The notes: a model not told the origin generated them from the sequence alone. DNA of 64,000 nucleotides from Streptomyces megasporus (GCF_000718985.1 NZ_JODL01000024.1:146799-210798); one strand, 5' to 3'; shown: positions 32,469-42,579, counted from the stretch's first letter. Program-made: numbers and translations.

Positions 32469-34106
32469 TCAGCGGAAGCGGAACGCCTTCATCGCGCGCA
32501 GGGAGCGTGACATGAACGCCGCGTACTTCTCGTCGTCCATGCCCAGCGACGGCGCCATGGGCAGGACGCGTTGGTGGGCGACGGTCTGGGCCTCGGTGTA
32601 CTTGAGGATGCCCTCCGAGCCGTGACGGCGGCCCAGGCCCGAGTCGCCCATGCCGCCCATCGGCGACTGGACGCTGCCGTACGCCGCCGCGTAGCCCTCG
32701 TTGATGTTCACCGTGCCGGCGCGCAGTCGGGCGGCGATGCCGTGGGCGCGGCGGGCGCTGCCGGACCAGACGCTGGCGTTGAGCCCGTACGGGGTGGCGT
32801 TGGCGAGCGAGACGGCCTCGTCGTCGTCGGTGAAGCGGTGGACCGCGACGACGGGGCCGAAGGTCTCCTCGTCGCAGACGGCCATGGGGGCGGTGACGCC
32901 CTCCAGGATCGTCGGCTCGTGGAACAGCGGGCCGACGTCGGGGCGCGGCCTGCCGCCCGCCAGCACCGTGGCGCCCTTGGCGACGGCGTCCTCCACGTGG
33001 CGGGTGACGGTCTCCAACTGCCGCCTGGAGACGAGCGAGCCCATGTCGGCGCCGTAGGCGAGGGCGGTGCCCAGGCGCAGGGCCTTGGTGCGGGCGGTGA
33101 AACGCTCGACGAAGGCGTCGGCGACGGAGGCGTGGACGTAGAGCCGCTCGATCGAGATGCATAGCTGACCGGCCGACGAGAACGCGCCGCGCACCGCGCC
33201 GGCCGCCGCCTTGTCCAGGTCGGCGTCGTCCAGGACGATCATGGCGTTCTTGCCGCCCAGCTCCAGTGAGCAGCCCACCAGGCGGAACGCGGCGCGCTGG
33301 GCGACCTCGCGACCGGTCCGGGTGGAGCCGGTGAAGGAGACGTAGTCGGCGTGGTCGACGACCGCCGGGCCGACGACCGGGCCCTCTCCGATGACGACCT
33401 GCCAGACGTCGGCGGGCAGTCCCGCCTCGACCAGCAGGGCACGCGCCCACAGGGCGGTCAGGGCCGTCTCGGTGTCGGGCTTCATCACCACGGCGTTGCC
33501 CGCGACGAAGGCCGGCAGGGCGTCGCCGACGGACAGCTCCAGGGGGTAGTTCCAGGGTGCGATCTGTCCGACGACGCCCTTGGGGTGGCGCAGCTCGCGC
33601 ACCCGGGTGAGCACCGGGATGGCGCCGGTGTGGCGCCTGGGGCGCAGGTAGGAGGCGGCCTTGCGGCCGTAGTGCCGGGCGGCGACGGCGACCGCCTGCA
33701 CCTCCTCGTGCGCGTGCAGCCGCGCCTTGCCGGTCTCCGACTGGACCAGGTCCAGCACCTCGGACTGGCGGCTCAGCAGCAGGTCGTGGAAGCGCAGCAG
33801 GACGGCCGCGCGCTCCTTCACGGGGCGGGCGGCCCAGGCCCGCTGGGCCTCGCGGGCACGGGCGAACGCCTCGGCGACGTCCCCGGGCGTGGACTCGGGG
33901 AGGGTGGCCAGCTTCTCCTCGGTGAAGGGGGTGTGGCAGGCGGTGCTGCCGCTGCCGACGACGTCCTTGGTCAGGCGGGCGACCAGTGCGTCGGTCACCA
34001 CGTCCGCGGCGGTGCGGGCGGTGGCGGGGGAAGGGGCGACCGGGTTGCCGTCCGCCGCGTGTGCCGCGCGCGTCCTCCCGGTGGCGATGCCTGGCGATTC
34101 CGTCAT
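32469..34106 (-). CDS. gabD2: Succinate-semialdehyde dehydrogenase (NADP-type, GabD2-like)
   Basis: The 545-residue aldehyde dehydrogenase has IAPWNYPLELSVGDALPAF near residue 198, the catalytic Glu in LELGGKNAM near residue 291 and the catalytic Cys in SAGQLCISIERLYV near residue 325. It should oxidise succinic semialdehyde to succinate in 4-aminobutyrate breakdown; exact specificity is inferred. ATG 34106 was chosen over an upstream ATG at 34157. Its downstream GMC partner is a pseudogene. A perfect 18-bp palindrome lies 65 bases upstream. Confidence 0.88.
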   Translation of the reverse strand: MTESPGIATGRTRAAHAADGNPVAPSPATARTAADVVTDALVARLTKDVVGSGSTACHTPFTEEKLATLPESTPGDVAEAFARAREAQRAWAARPVKERAAVLLRFHDLLLSRQSEVLDLVQSETGKARLHAHEEVQAVAVAARHYGRKAASYLRPRRHTGAIPVLTRVRELRHPKGVVGQIAPWNYPLELSVGDALPAFVAGNAVVMKPDTETALTALWARALLVEAGLPADVWQVVIGEGPVVGPAVVDHADYVSFTGSTRTGREVAQRAAFRLVGCSLELGGKNAMIVLDDADLDKAAAGAVRGAFSSAGQLCISIERLYVHASVADAFVERFTARTKALRLGTALAYGADMGSLVSRRQLETVTRHVEDAVAKGATVLAGGRPRPDVGPLFHEPTILEGVTAPMAVCDEETFGPVVAVHRFTDDDEAVSLANATPYGLNASVWSGSARRAHGIAARLRAGTVNINEGYAAAYGSVQSPMGGMGDSGLGRRHGSEGILKYTEAQTVAHQRVLPMAPSLGMDDEKYAAFMSRSLRAMKAFRFR

Positions 34107-34170
34107 AGTGCGGAGGGTAGGCCGTATGTCACCCGGTTGGTACCCGGCGGTAACCACTTTTCACGGAATC

Positions 34171-34188
34171 TGCCAGTGATCACTGGCA
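34171..34188. promoter_or_regulatory. Perfect 18-bp palindrome upstream of gabD2
   Basis: TGCCAGTGATCACTGGCA is an uninterrupted perfect palindrome, 65-82 bases upstream of the gabD2 start and 63 bases past the stop of the kinase gene. There is no loop, so it is a dimer-binding operator rather than a terminator. The regulator is not identifiable from the window. Confidence 0.65.
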
Positions 34189-34250
34189 CATAGGCGGCGT
34201 GGAGGGCGTTCCCGGGGCGCGCGGCCCGTGCCGTGCCCCGGGTGTGACGG

Positions 34251-35933
34251 TCACTTCCGGTTGACGTCCAGGTGCTCCACCAGGCCGTCGAAGAGTTCCT
34301 CGCCCAGCTCCTTGCCCTGTCCCGCCGCGGGCATCTGCACCGCCAGCCGCCAGGCCTCCGCCTCGGAGTCGATGTAGTAGAACTCGCGGCGCTGGAACCT
34401 CCCGGCCTCCTCGTCGTCCCGGTGCCGGTACGTCGCCGTCAGCTCGGCGGCGCGTCGCTCGCCCCGGTACTCCGCCTCGGTGACCCTGCCCTCGACCTCC
34501 GTCATCTTGCTGTCGTAGGGCTTGTCCCGGTAGTAGGCCAGCCGCTCGTTGGCGTCGGCCAGCGGGCTCATCCACTTGTCGCGGCTGCGCTGGATCCAGA
34601 CGGTGAAGGTCTTGTCCGGCGAGGTCAGGACCACCTCGTTGTCGTTCACCGAGCGGGTGTACCCCTCCGGGGCGCCCAGCGTCGCGTTCACCCGTTCCGT
34701 CTCGTCGTACACCCTCCAGCCCTCGGGCAGACCGTGGTCGACGGGCCGGAACAGCACCAGCGCCACCGCCAGCGCGACCGCCAGGACGCCGGCGCCCGTG
34801 CCCACCTGCGCCGGGCGGCTGGTGCGCAGCGCCCGGACCAGCCGCCCCAGCGGGCCGAAACCGCCCGCCCCGCTCCCGGACGGCAGCCGGTTCGGGCGGG
34901 CGATGCTCTCCAGGTCCTGCCGGACCTCCGCGGCGTCCGGGCGGGCGGTCGGGTCCTTGCGCAGCAGCCGCATGACGAGCGCGCCCAGCGCGCCGCCGGC
35001 TCGGGCCGGGGCCTGCGGTTCGGACGAGAGGATCGCCTGGAGCGTGGCGGGGGTGGTGGAACGGCGGAACGGCGACATGCCCTCGACGGCCGCGTACAGC
35101 ACCACGCCCAGCGACCACAGGTCGGACTCGGGTCCGGGCCGCCGCCCCAGCACGCGCTCGGGGGCGATGTACTCGGGCGAGCCGACGAAGGCGCCGGTCT
35201 CGGTGAGCTTCTGCTCGCCCTCGATCTGGGCGATGCCGAAGTCGGTGAGGACGACGCGGTCGTACTGGCCGAGCAGCACGTTGTCCGGCTTGACGTCGCG
35301 GTGCAGCACGCCCACCTCGTGCGCGGCGGTCAGCGCGCCGAGCACGGCGAGGCCGATGCGGGCCGCCTCCTTCGGCTCGATCGTGCCCTCGGTCAGGACG
35401 TCGCCCAGGGAGCGCCCCCTGACCAGCTCCATCACGATCCAGGGCCGGCCGTCCTCCACCACCACGTCGTGGACGGTGACGACGGAGGGGTGGTCGATGC
35501 CGGCGGCGGCGCGGGCCTCGCGGCGCATCCGCTGGTACGCCGTCTGCCGTTCGGCCTCGGAGAAGTGGTCGGGGAGGCGGGGTTCCTTGACGGCCACGTC
35601 ACGGCCCACCACCTCGTCGTACGCCTGCCAGACCGTGCCCATGCCGCCGTGGCCGAGCCGGGAGACCAGGCGGTAGCGCCCGCCCAGGAGCCGCTCCCCG
35701 CCCTGTCCGGCAGGCTGTCCGGCAGGTTGGACGGGAGGCTGTCCGGCGGGCTGGACAGGCGGCTGGGCGGGAGGACGGGCGGGCGGCTCCGGCCGGCGCG
35801 GCGGCCCGACCCGCCCCGGCGCGGTCTGTGTCGGCTGGTGGCCGATCCCCCCGGACACGTGCTGCGCCGAGGCCGCGGGGGGCGGCAGCTCGTAGCTGGT
35901 GGGCTCGTGCGCCCGGTCTCCCTCGTTGGTCAT
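34251..35933 (-). CDS. Membrane Ser/Thr protein kinase (Hanks-type)
   Basis: The 560-residue protein starts with a disordered Pro/Gln-rich region (about 33-80) with repeated QPAGQ units. The kinase domain follows: Gly-loop LGHGGMGTVW, Lys 116 in VAVKEP, catalytic loop HRDVKPDN and the metal site DFG in LTDFGIAQIEG, so it should be active. A single membrane segment (VLAVALAVALVLF) lies near residue 385, and about 165 residues are outside. It is the last of three kinase genes on the same strand. The N-terminal repeats are also visible in the DNA around 35700-35770. Confidence 0.9.
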   Translation of the reverse strand: MTNEGDRAHEPTSYELPPPAASAQHVSGGIGHQPTQTAPGRVGPPRRPEPPARPPAQPPVQPAGQPPVQPAGQPAGQGGERLLGGRYRLVSRLGHGGMGTVWQAYDEVVGRDVAVKEPRLPDHFSEAERQTAYQRMRREARAAAGIDHPSVVTVHDVVVEDGRPWIVMELVRGRSLGDVLTEGTIEPKEAARIGLAVLGALTAAHEVGVLHRDVKPDNVLLGQYDRVVLTDFGIAQIEGEQKLTETGAFVGSPEYIAPERVLGRRPGPESDLWSLGVVLYAAVEGMSPFRRSTTPATLQAILSSEPQAPARAGGALGALVMRLLRKDPTARPDAAEVRQDLESIARPNRLPSGSGAGGFGPLGRLVRALRTSRPAQVGTGAGVLAVALAVALVLFRPVDHGLPEGWRVYDETERVNATLGAPEGYTRSVNDNEVVLTSPDKTFTVWIQRSRDKWMSPLADANERLAYYRDKPYDSKMTEVEGRVTEAEYRGERRAAELTATYRHRDDEEAGRFQRREFYYIDSEAEAWRLAVQMPAAGQGKELGEELFDGLVEHLDVNRK

Positions 35934-36043
35934 ACCCCCATCACTATCGCGCGGCCGTTCCGCACCGCCAGCGTGGTCCAAGGTGGAGACGAAGCTGTGA
36001 CCCCCGGTGAGACGGGCGCCCTCGGCGGCGGGGCGGGTGGCCG

Positions 36044-38362
36044 TCAGCCGGTGAACCGGTAGGTGTCCGCCACCGCATCGAAATGCCGGTCGACGGCGTC
36101 CTTCCGCTTCTCGGGCCCCCTGACCAGCACCGTGTGGTAGCGGCCGTCGATGATGATGGCCCGGTCGCGCATGTACGTGTCGCCCCGGCCGTCGGTCCAA
36201 CTGAAGGCGCCCTCCGCCATCACCGTCCGGCCCACCTCTATCCGCCGCATCCTGGAGTTGGTCGCCCACTCGGCGGCGCGGTAGGCGTCCAACTCCGGCT
36301 GCTCGTCGGTGAGGTACGCCATCGGGTCGTCGCCGTGCTCGGCGGTGGTGTCCCGGCCGGGCACGACGATCAGCTCGACGCCCCCGCCGGTGAAGACGAC
36401 CTGGCCGTCGCCGTTCGGTCCGCTGCGCCGCCACCCCTCGGGGAGGGCGATCCCGAAGCCCCGGTCGTCCTTGTGCCGCACATAGCCGTCGAGGCCCCGC
36501 ACGGGCTCGGTGGTCTGCGGCGCCCGCGAGGCGCCGCCGGTGGACTCCCGGGGGACGGAGGACTCCGAGGAGGGCGACGGGGCCGTCCGCTCGGGCTGTT
36601 CGGGCTGTTCGGGCTGGGTGCCCACCCGTCCGGCGCGCTGGTCCCCGGGGTTCACGGAGGAGCCCGTGTCCGCCCCGGGCAGGAACAGCGCGGCGTAGAC
36701 CAGCGTCCCGGTCAAAAGCAGCAGGACCGCCCCGACCAGCACCATCCCCAGGCGGCGCGGGCTGCGCTCCTTCCGGGCACGCCGGTGCCGGGCGCGGGCG
36801 GGCACCGGAGACCGCTCGGCGCGTTTCCTGCGGACCAGCTCTCCCCTGCGCCGCACGATCGGCAGCCGCTTGGGATCGGCCGCCGTGCCCGCCTCCAACG
36901 AGAGCGGCACGGTGACCGTGTGCCGGCCGACCTCCGGTTCGGGCGCGGAGCGGATCAGGGACCGCAGCCAGCCGCCCAGTTCCTCGAAGTCGGGTCGCTC
37001 GGTCGGGTCCTGGCGCAGCAGCGACTCCACGACGGGCCGCAGCGCCCCGCACTCCTCGGCGAACGCCGGCGGCTCGGCGCACACCATCTGCACCAACTCG
37101 GCCGCGGACTCCTCGGGGTAGGGGGCGTGCCCCTGCACGGCCCGGAACAGCAGCGCGCCCAGCGCCCACAGGTCGGCCGCCGGGCCGACCGGCGGGGCCA
37201 GCCGCCAGTTCTCGTAGACCGGCCCGGCCTGTTCGGGCGCCCAGCGCTCGGTGACGGCGCCGACGACCGTGATCCGGGCCTGCCGGGCGCGTTCGGCGGC
37301 GAGCGCGGTGGTGGGGCCCCGGTATCGGTCGCCGTCCTCCTCGCCCCAGCCCGCCGCGGCCCTCTCCACGGCGGCCCCGTCCGCCGCCCCGTCCGCGACG
37401 CTCTCTCCGCGAGGTCCGGGAACGACCGGGCCGAGGCCGTCGGGATGCCGACGGCCGTCCCCGCCGTACTCCTCGGCCCGGCGGGCCTCGATCTCCATGT
37501 GCGCGGCGGCGGCCCGTGTCCCGGCGCGGTACGCGGCCAGGGCGGCGCCGCGGGCCGCCCGGCCGTCGCCCTCCCTCCGGTATCCCTCCGGCAGGGCGGG
37601 CAGCTCGCTCGTGTCCGCGTCCGGCCCCGCGCCGGGGGCCTGGCGCGGCACGGTGCCGTCCCCGAGCCGACTCGGCGCCTCGTCAGCCTCGTCGAAGGGG
37701 CCGGGCGGCCCGTTCCCGCCGGGCGGTTCCTCCGGCAGCCAGCCGTGCGGCAGGACGCTCGGCGGCGCCGGAAGGGGGTCGTACCCGCACAGGGCCTCCT
37801 CCGCCGCCCCGGCGGCCAGCCCGGTCAGGACGGCACGGCCGTCGTCGCAGACGAGGACCGTGCGGGGGGTGATGTTGCGGTGGACCCAGCCGTGCGCGTG
37901 CACCGCCCTGAGCGCGGCGAGCAGGTCGGCCGCCAACTCCGCGGCGCGGTGGGGGCTCAGCGGCCTCTCCGCCAACACGGCGGCCAGCGGCCGGGCCGCG
38001 ACGAGTTCGCTGACGATCCACAGCCCGTCGCCCTCGACGAAGACGTCGAAGACCTGGTCCAGCCGCGGGTGGTCGGGTATCCGGGAGGCCGCCAGTGCCG
38101 CCTCCACCGCCCGCCGCACCGCGGGGTCGGCCGGGTGCCGCGTGGCCTGTCCGATGTACGCGCGGCCGTATCCGCCCGTACGGCCGGCGCCTCCGCCGAC
38201 GAACTCCGCCTCGACGACCTCGGGCAGCGGCACCTGACGGACCACCACCTCCTGGCCGCTGGCGGTGTCGTACGCGCGGGACTCCACGAGTTCGTACTCG
38301 TCGGACGGCGGACGCGGCAAGCGGTACCGATCGGCCAGCAGCCGACCCGAGTAGTCGTCCAC
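36044..38362 (-). CDS. Predicted Ser/Thr pseudokinase, membrane anchored
   Basis: The 772-residue protein has the fold landmarks of a Hanks kinase but lacks the key residues. The beta-3 Lys is Arg 42 (EVVVRQV), the Gly-loop is absent, the catalytic loop reads HRNITPRT with Asn 163 in place of Asp, and the DFG position reads TGL. A disordered insert (about 200-330) interrupts the lobes. After a basic segment comes a membrane helix (about 545-570) and an extracellular domain similar in layout to its two neighbours. It starts with GTG 38362. It sits between two active-looking kinases, so it may act as a scaffold or regulator for them. Confidence 0.82.
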   Translation of the reverse strand: MDDYSGRLLADRYRLPRPPSDEYELVESRAYDTASGQEVVVRQVPLPEVVEAEFVGGGAGRTGGYGRAYIGQATRHPADPAVRRAVEAALAASRIPDHPRLDQVFDVFVEGDGLWIVSELVAARPLAAVLAERPLSPHRAAELAADLLAALRAVHAHGWVHRNITPRTVLVCDDGRAVLTGLAAGAAEEALCGYDPLPAPPSVLPHGWLPEEPPGGNGPPGPFDEADEAPSRLGDGTVPRQAPGAGPDADTSELPALPEGYRREGDGRAARGAALAAYRAGTRAAAAHMEIEARRAEEYGGDGRRHPDGLGPVVPGPRGESVADGAADGAAVERAAAGWGEEDGDRYRGPTTALAAERARQARITVVGAVTERWAPEQAGPVYENWRLAPPVGPAADLWALGALLFRAVQGHAPYPEESAAELVQMVCAEPPAFAEECGALRPVVESLLRQDPTERPDFEELGGWLRSLIRSAPEPEVGRHTVTVPLSLEAGTAADPKRLPIVRRRGELVRRKRAERSPVPARARHRRARKERSPRRLGMVLVGAVLLLLTGTLVYAALFLPGADTGSSVNPGDQRAGRVGTQPEQPEQPERTAPSPSSESSVPRESTGGASRAPQTTEPVRGLDGYVRHKDDRGFGIALPEGWRRSGPNGDGQVVFTGGGVELIVVPGRDTTAEHGDDPMAYLTDEQPELDAYRAAEWATNSRMRRIEVGRTVMAEGAFSWTDGRGDTYMRDRAIIIDGRYHTVLVRGPEKRKDAVDRHFDAVADTYRFTG

Positions 38363-38516
38363 GGCGCCCCTCCCACTGGTCCCCCGGCGTGCGGTTCCTC
38401 GACGTTCCTCAGCGGCCCCCCGGCACCGGCCGGATGGCCGGACGCACAGGGTCCACGACGTATCACGATACGTGCCGGAGGGGCATCTCGTCGTCGGTCG
38501 GCGGCAGTTGTGACTC

Positions 38517-40670
38517 TTACCGGGGCCGGAACGTCCGGAACGCGGTCTTCCGGACGGTGCGGCACTCCTCGCCGTCCCACGCGTCCGCCTTGCAGGTGAT
38601 CATGATGGCGTAGCCGCGTCCGGAGTCCACGCGGAAGCCGCGGTTGAGGACGCGGACCCGCACGCCCTTCTCCACGCGCTCGAACGTCCAGTCGGCGACG
38701 GTCGGGTAGTCGCGCCACTTCACGGGCTTGATGTCGAGCCGGGAGTAGCCGGTGCTGCCGCCGCGCACGGCGGGCTCCAGGGACTTCCAGGCGGCCACCG
38801 CGCTCTCGCCGGGGCTGCTGTTGAAGTCGACCTGGACCTTGGGGTACCCGCCGCCGGACGGGCTGTAGACGCCGCCGGAGTTCCGTCCCGCTATGGCGGT
38901 GCGCCGGTACCCCTCGGGCATGGCCATCGAGAAGTTGAAGCGGTCGTCGACGATCTCCTCGAAGCCGTCGGGCAGCGCCTTCCCGCCGCCCTGGCCGCCC
39001 TTGTCGCCCTCCGGGCCGTCCTTGTCGCCGTCGCCGTCCTCGCCGGTTCCGGCGCCTCGGTCGCCCTTGTCGCCCTTCTCGTCGTCGCCGTCGCCCCGGC
39101 CGGACGGTTCGGGGGCGGGCTCGTCGGCCGCGTCGCCCTCCTTCGCGTTCCGGTCGCTGCGGCCGTCGTCGTTGCGTCCGTCGCCGACGCCGCCGGTGAC
39201 GGACCGCTCCTGCCGGGCTCCGCTGCTCCCCTCCTCACCGCCGCCGAACGCGACGGCCAGGACGGTGCCGAGCAGGGCCAGCACGACCACGGCCACCACC
39301 GCGATGCCGGTGGGCTGCCGCGTCCTGCGCGCCAGGCCGGCCAGCCGCTCGGACAGCACGGTCGTGGTGCCGGCGCCGCCGGCGTCCTTGTCCCCGCCCG
39401 TGGGCGCCCGACCGTCGGACGAGGTCCGCTCGGCGGTGCGCTTGGCCGCCGCCGAGGCCGTGGCGGTCGTGGCCGCCGCGGCGTTGCGCACGGCCCGCAG
39501 CGCCTCGCGCAGCCGCTCCGCGGCCGGGCCGGTCGCGGTGGGGGAGCCGTCGGAGGCGCCCGACGCCGGGGAAGCGGTCGAACTCCCCGTCCCCGCCCGG
39601 CCGTCCGAGGTCTCCGAGGCGCCGGTCCCCCGCGCCGCCCTCTGCCCCGCCGGATCCTTGGACCCCGTCGGCTCCGTCGACTCCTTCGGCTCCTTGGACC
39701 CCTTCTGCCCCTTCGGTTTCCTCGCGCCGTTCGCCGCCTTGGCGGCGGACGCGAGCCCGCCGACCAGCGGGAGCACGGTCGTCCGGGTGCCCTCCCCCGT
39801 CTTCGACGAGGTCTCGGCCACGGTGTCGGTGTCGCGGGCCGCCCGCTCCAGCAGGGCCCGCGCGCCCGGCTCGTCCAGCCGCTTGGCCGGGTCCTTCTCC
39901 AACAGGCCGTAGATGACCTCCTCCAGGCCCCCGGCCCGTGTCGGGGGCTCCAGCGGCTCGGTCATCACCGCCGTCAGGGTCGCGATCGCCGACCCTTTGT
40001 CGTAGGGCGGGTGGCCCTCCACCGCCGCGTACAGCAGCCCGCCCAGCGACCACAGGTCGGAGGGCGGGCCGGGACGCCGGCCGCGCGCCCGTTCGGGCGC
40101 TATGTAGGAGGGCGCCCCGACCAGCATGCCGGTGGAGGTCAGGGAGGGGTCGCCCTCGATCTGGGCGATGCCGAAGTCGGTGAGGACGACCCGGCCGTCC
40201 TCGTCCGCGATGAGGACGTTGGACGGTTTCACGTCGCGGTGGAGGATGCCCTCGCGGTGCGCGGCCCGCAGCACGTCCAGGATCGCCAGGCCCACCTCGG
40301 CCGCCCGCTTGGGCTCCAGCGGCCCGTCCTCGCGCAGGACGTCGGCGAGCGAGCGGCCCTCGACCAGCTCCATCACGATCCAGGGCCGGTCGTCCTCGTC
40401 GACCACGTCGTAGACGGTGACGGCGCTGCTGCTGCGGATGCGCGCGATGGCCTTGGCCTCGCGCAGGGTGCGCGTGACCAGGCGCCGCTTCTCGTCCTCG
40501 TCCACGCTGGAGGGGAAGCGCAGTTCCTTCACCGCGACGGTGCGGCCCAGGACCTCGTCCTCGGCTCGCCACACGGTGCCCATGCCGCCGCGCCCCAGGA
40601 CGTCGCCCAGTCGGTAACGCCCGCTCAGCAGCCGCCCCGACGTCTTGCCGCGGCCGTCCACGTCGCCCAT
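38517..40670 (-). CDS. Membrane Ser/Thr protein kinase (Hanks-type)
   Basis: The 717-residue protein has an N-terminal kinase domain: LGRGGMGTVW, Lys 48 in VAVKEL, HRDVKPSN and TDFGIAQIEG. A long Ala/Thr/Ser-rich linker follows, then a membrane helix (VVAVVVLALLGTVLAVAF, near 500) and an acidic Gly/Asp/Lys-rich stalk (about 545-605). An outside domain of about 115 residues contains a Cys pair (MITCKADAWDGEECR). All active-site residues are present. ATG 40670 has GAGGGG upstream. It is the first of the three kinase genes, followed after 154 bases by the pseudokinase. Confidence 0.9.
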   Translation of the reverse strand: MGDVDGRGKTSGRLLSGRYRLGDVLGRGGMGTVWRAEDEVLGRTVAVKELRFPSSVDEDEKRRLVTRTLREAKAIARIRSSSAVTVYDVVDEDDRPWIVMELVEGRSLADVLREDGPLEPKRAAEVGLAILDVLRAAHREGILHRDVKPSNVLIADEDGRVVLTDFGIAQIEGDPSLTSTGMLVGAPSYIAPERARGRRPGPPSDLWSLGGLLYAAVEGHPPYDKGSAIATLTAVMTEPLEPPTRAGGLEEVIYGLLEKDPAKRLDEPGARALLERAARDTDTVAETSSKTGEGTRTTVLPLVGGLASAAKAANGARKPKGQKGSKEPKESTEPTGSKDPAGQRAARGTGASETSDGRAGTGSSTASPASGASDGSPTATGPAAERLREALRAVRNAAAATTATASAAAKRTAERTSSDGRAPTGGDKDAGGAGTTTVLSERLAGLARRTRQPTGIAVVAVVVLALLGTVLAVAFGGGEEGSSGARQERSVTGGVGDGRNDDGRSDRNAKEGDAADEPAPEPSGRGDGDDEKGDKGDRGAGTGEDGDGDKDGPEGDKGGQGGGKALPDGFEEIVDDRFNFSMAMPEGYRRTAIAGRNSGGVYSPSGGGYPKVQVDFNSSPGESAVAAWKSLEPAVRGGSTGYSRLDIKPVKWRDYPTVADWTFERVEKGVRVRVLNRGFRVDSGRGYAIMITCKADAWDGEECRTVRKTAFRTFRPR

Positions 40671-40872
40671 GTGTCCCCTCACACTCAGCCCGCCCCAGCA
40701 GTCGTCCCATTCTCTCCCATGGGGTCCGCCGTGGCGTACGCGGCCATGGGCACGCCACCGGAACGGCGGTGTGCGGAGGTGGTCCTGACACCCCGACACG
40801 CCGTGCCGACGAGCGGTGGGACGGACGGCGGGGCGGGCGGACGGCGGCGGGGCGGACGGCGCCCGCGAGGCG

Positions 40873-42579
40873 TCACAACGGCACGATGTCCGGGGCCCCC
40901 AACCGCGCGGCGTCGGCGGTCCGGTCGTCCGGCTGGCGCTGGGACTCCCGCTCGGCCTCGACCCGCTTCTCGTAGTGGGCGACCTCGCGCTCGATCCGGT
41001 CCTCGTCCCAGCCGAGCACGGGGGCCATCAGCTCGGCGCACTCGCGGGCGCTGCGCGTGCCGCGGTCGAAGGTCTCGATGGAGATGCGGGTCCGGCGGGT
41101 GAGGACGTCGTCCAGGTGGCGCGCGCCCTCGTGCGAACAGGCGTACACCACCTCGGCCTTGAGGTAGTCGTCCGCGTACGGCAGCGGTTCGCCGAGCCGC
41201 GGGTCGTCGGCGACGAGGGCCAGCACCTCGTCGGCCAGGGAGCCGTACCGGTTGAGCAGGTGCTCCACACGCGCGACGTGGAGGCCGGCGCGGGCGGCGA
41301 TCCGGGCGCGGGCGTTCCACATCGCGGGGTACCCCTCGGCGCCGAGCAGCGGCACGTCCTCGGTGCAGCACGGCGCGACCCGATGGTCGAGCCCGTGCAC
41401 GGCCGCGTCGACGGCGTCCTTGGCCATCACCCGGTACGTGGTGTACTTGCCGCCCGCGACCACCACCAGGCCCGGCACCGAGTGGGCGACGGTGTGCTCG
41501 CGCGACAGTTTGCTGGTGGCCTCCGACTCGCCGGCCAGCAGCGGGCGCAGCCCGGCGTACACACCCTCCACGTCGTCGCGGGTGAGCGGCACGGCCAGCA
41601 CGGAGTTGACGTGGTCGAGCAGGTAGTCGATGTCGGCGCTGGAGGCCGCCGGGTGGGCCTTGTCCAGGTCCCAGTCGGTGTCGGTGGTGCCGATGATCCA
41701 GTGCCGCCCCCAGGGGATGACGAACAGCACGCTCTTCTCGGTGCGCAGGATCAGCCCGGTCGAGGAGTGGATGCGGTCCTTGGGCACCACCAGATGGATG
41801 CCCTTGGAGGCGCGGACGTGGAACTGCCCGCGCTCGGCCGTCAGCCGCTGGGTGTCGTCGGTCCACACCCCGGTGGCGTTCACCACCTGCTTGGCGCGCA
41901 CCTCGAACTCCCCGCCCTGTTCCAGGTCCTTGACCCGGGCGCCGACCACGCGCTCGCCCTCCCGCAGGAAGTCGACGACCCTGGCCCGGTTCGCGGCATG
42001 GGCGCCGTAGGCGCCGGCCGTGCGGACCAGGGCGGCCACGTACCGCGCGTCGTCCACCTGCGCGTCGTAGTACTGGAGGGCGCCCACCAGCGCGTCCTTC
42101 CGCAGGGCGGGCGCCACGGTCAGGGCGCGGCGGCGGGTCAGGTGCCGGTGGTGGGGCAGGCCGCGGTTGCGGCCGGACGCCGCGGCGAGCGCGTCGTACA
42201 TCGCCACGCCGGTGCCCGCGTACAGCCGCTCCCAGCCCCGGTGTCGGAGCGGGTAGAGGAACGGCACGGGCTTGACCAGGTGGGGGGCGATCCGCTGGAG
42301 GAGCAGTCCGCGTTCCTTGAGTGCCTCGCGCACCAGGGCGAAGTCCAGCATCTCCAGGTAGCGCAGTCCGCCGTGGATGAGCTTGCTGGACCGGCTGGAG
42401 GTGCCCGAGGCCCAGTCGCGGGCCTCCACGATCCCGGTCGACAGCCCGCGGGTCACCGCGTCCAGGGCGGTGCCCGCGCCGACCACGCCACCGCCGACGA
42501 CCAGCACGTCCAGCTCCCGTTCCGCCATCCGGGCGAGCGCCTCGGCCCGCTCTGCCGGTCCCAGTGCCGCTGTCCTCAC
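40873..42579 (-). CDS. glpD: Glycerol-3-phosphate dehydrogenase (FAD, aerobic)
   Basis: The 568-residue enzyme has the FAD-binding motif LVVGGGVVGAGTALDAVTRG near residue 28, followed by SSRSSKLIHGGLRYLE and the C-terminal GlpD domain (RYGSLADEVL). It oxidises sn-glycerol-3-phosphate to dihydroxyacetone phosphate at the membrane, passing electrons to quinone. GTG 42579 has GGAGG five bases upstream; the frame extends to 42684 but without a site. It is divergent from the sugar dehydrogenase homologue. Confidence 0.93.
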   Translation of the reverse strand: MRTAALGPAERAEALARMAERELDVLVVGGGVVGAGTALDAVTRGLSTGIVEARDWASGTSSRSSKLIHGGLRYLEMLDFALVREALKERGLLLQRIAPHLVKPVPFLYPLRHRGWERLYAGTGVAMYDALAAASGRNRGLPHHRHLTRRRALTVAPALRKDALVGALQYYDAQVDDARYVAALVRTAGAYGAHAANRARVVDFLREGERVVGARVKDLEQGGEFEVRAKQVVNATGVWTDDTQRLTAERGQFHVRASKGIHLVVPKDRIHSSTGLILRTEKSVLFVIPWGRHWIIGTTDTDWDLDKAHPAASSADIDYLLDHVNSVLAVPLTRDDVEGVYAGLRPLLAGESEATSKLSREHTVAHSVPGLVVVAGGKYTTYRVMAKDAVDAAVHGLDHRVAPCCTEDVPLLGAEGYPAMWNARARIAARAGLHVARVEHLLNRYGSLADEVLALVADDPRLGEPLPYADDYLKAEVVYACSHEGARHLDDVLTRRTRISIETFDRGTRSARECAELMAPVLGWDEDRIEREVAHYEKRVEAERESQRQPDDRTADAARLGAPDIVPL

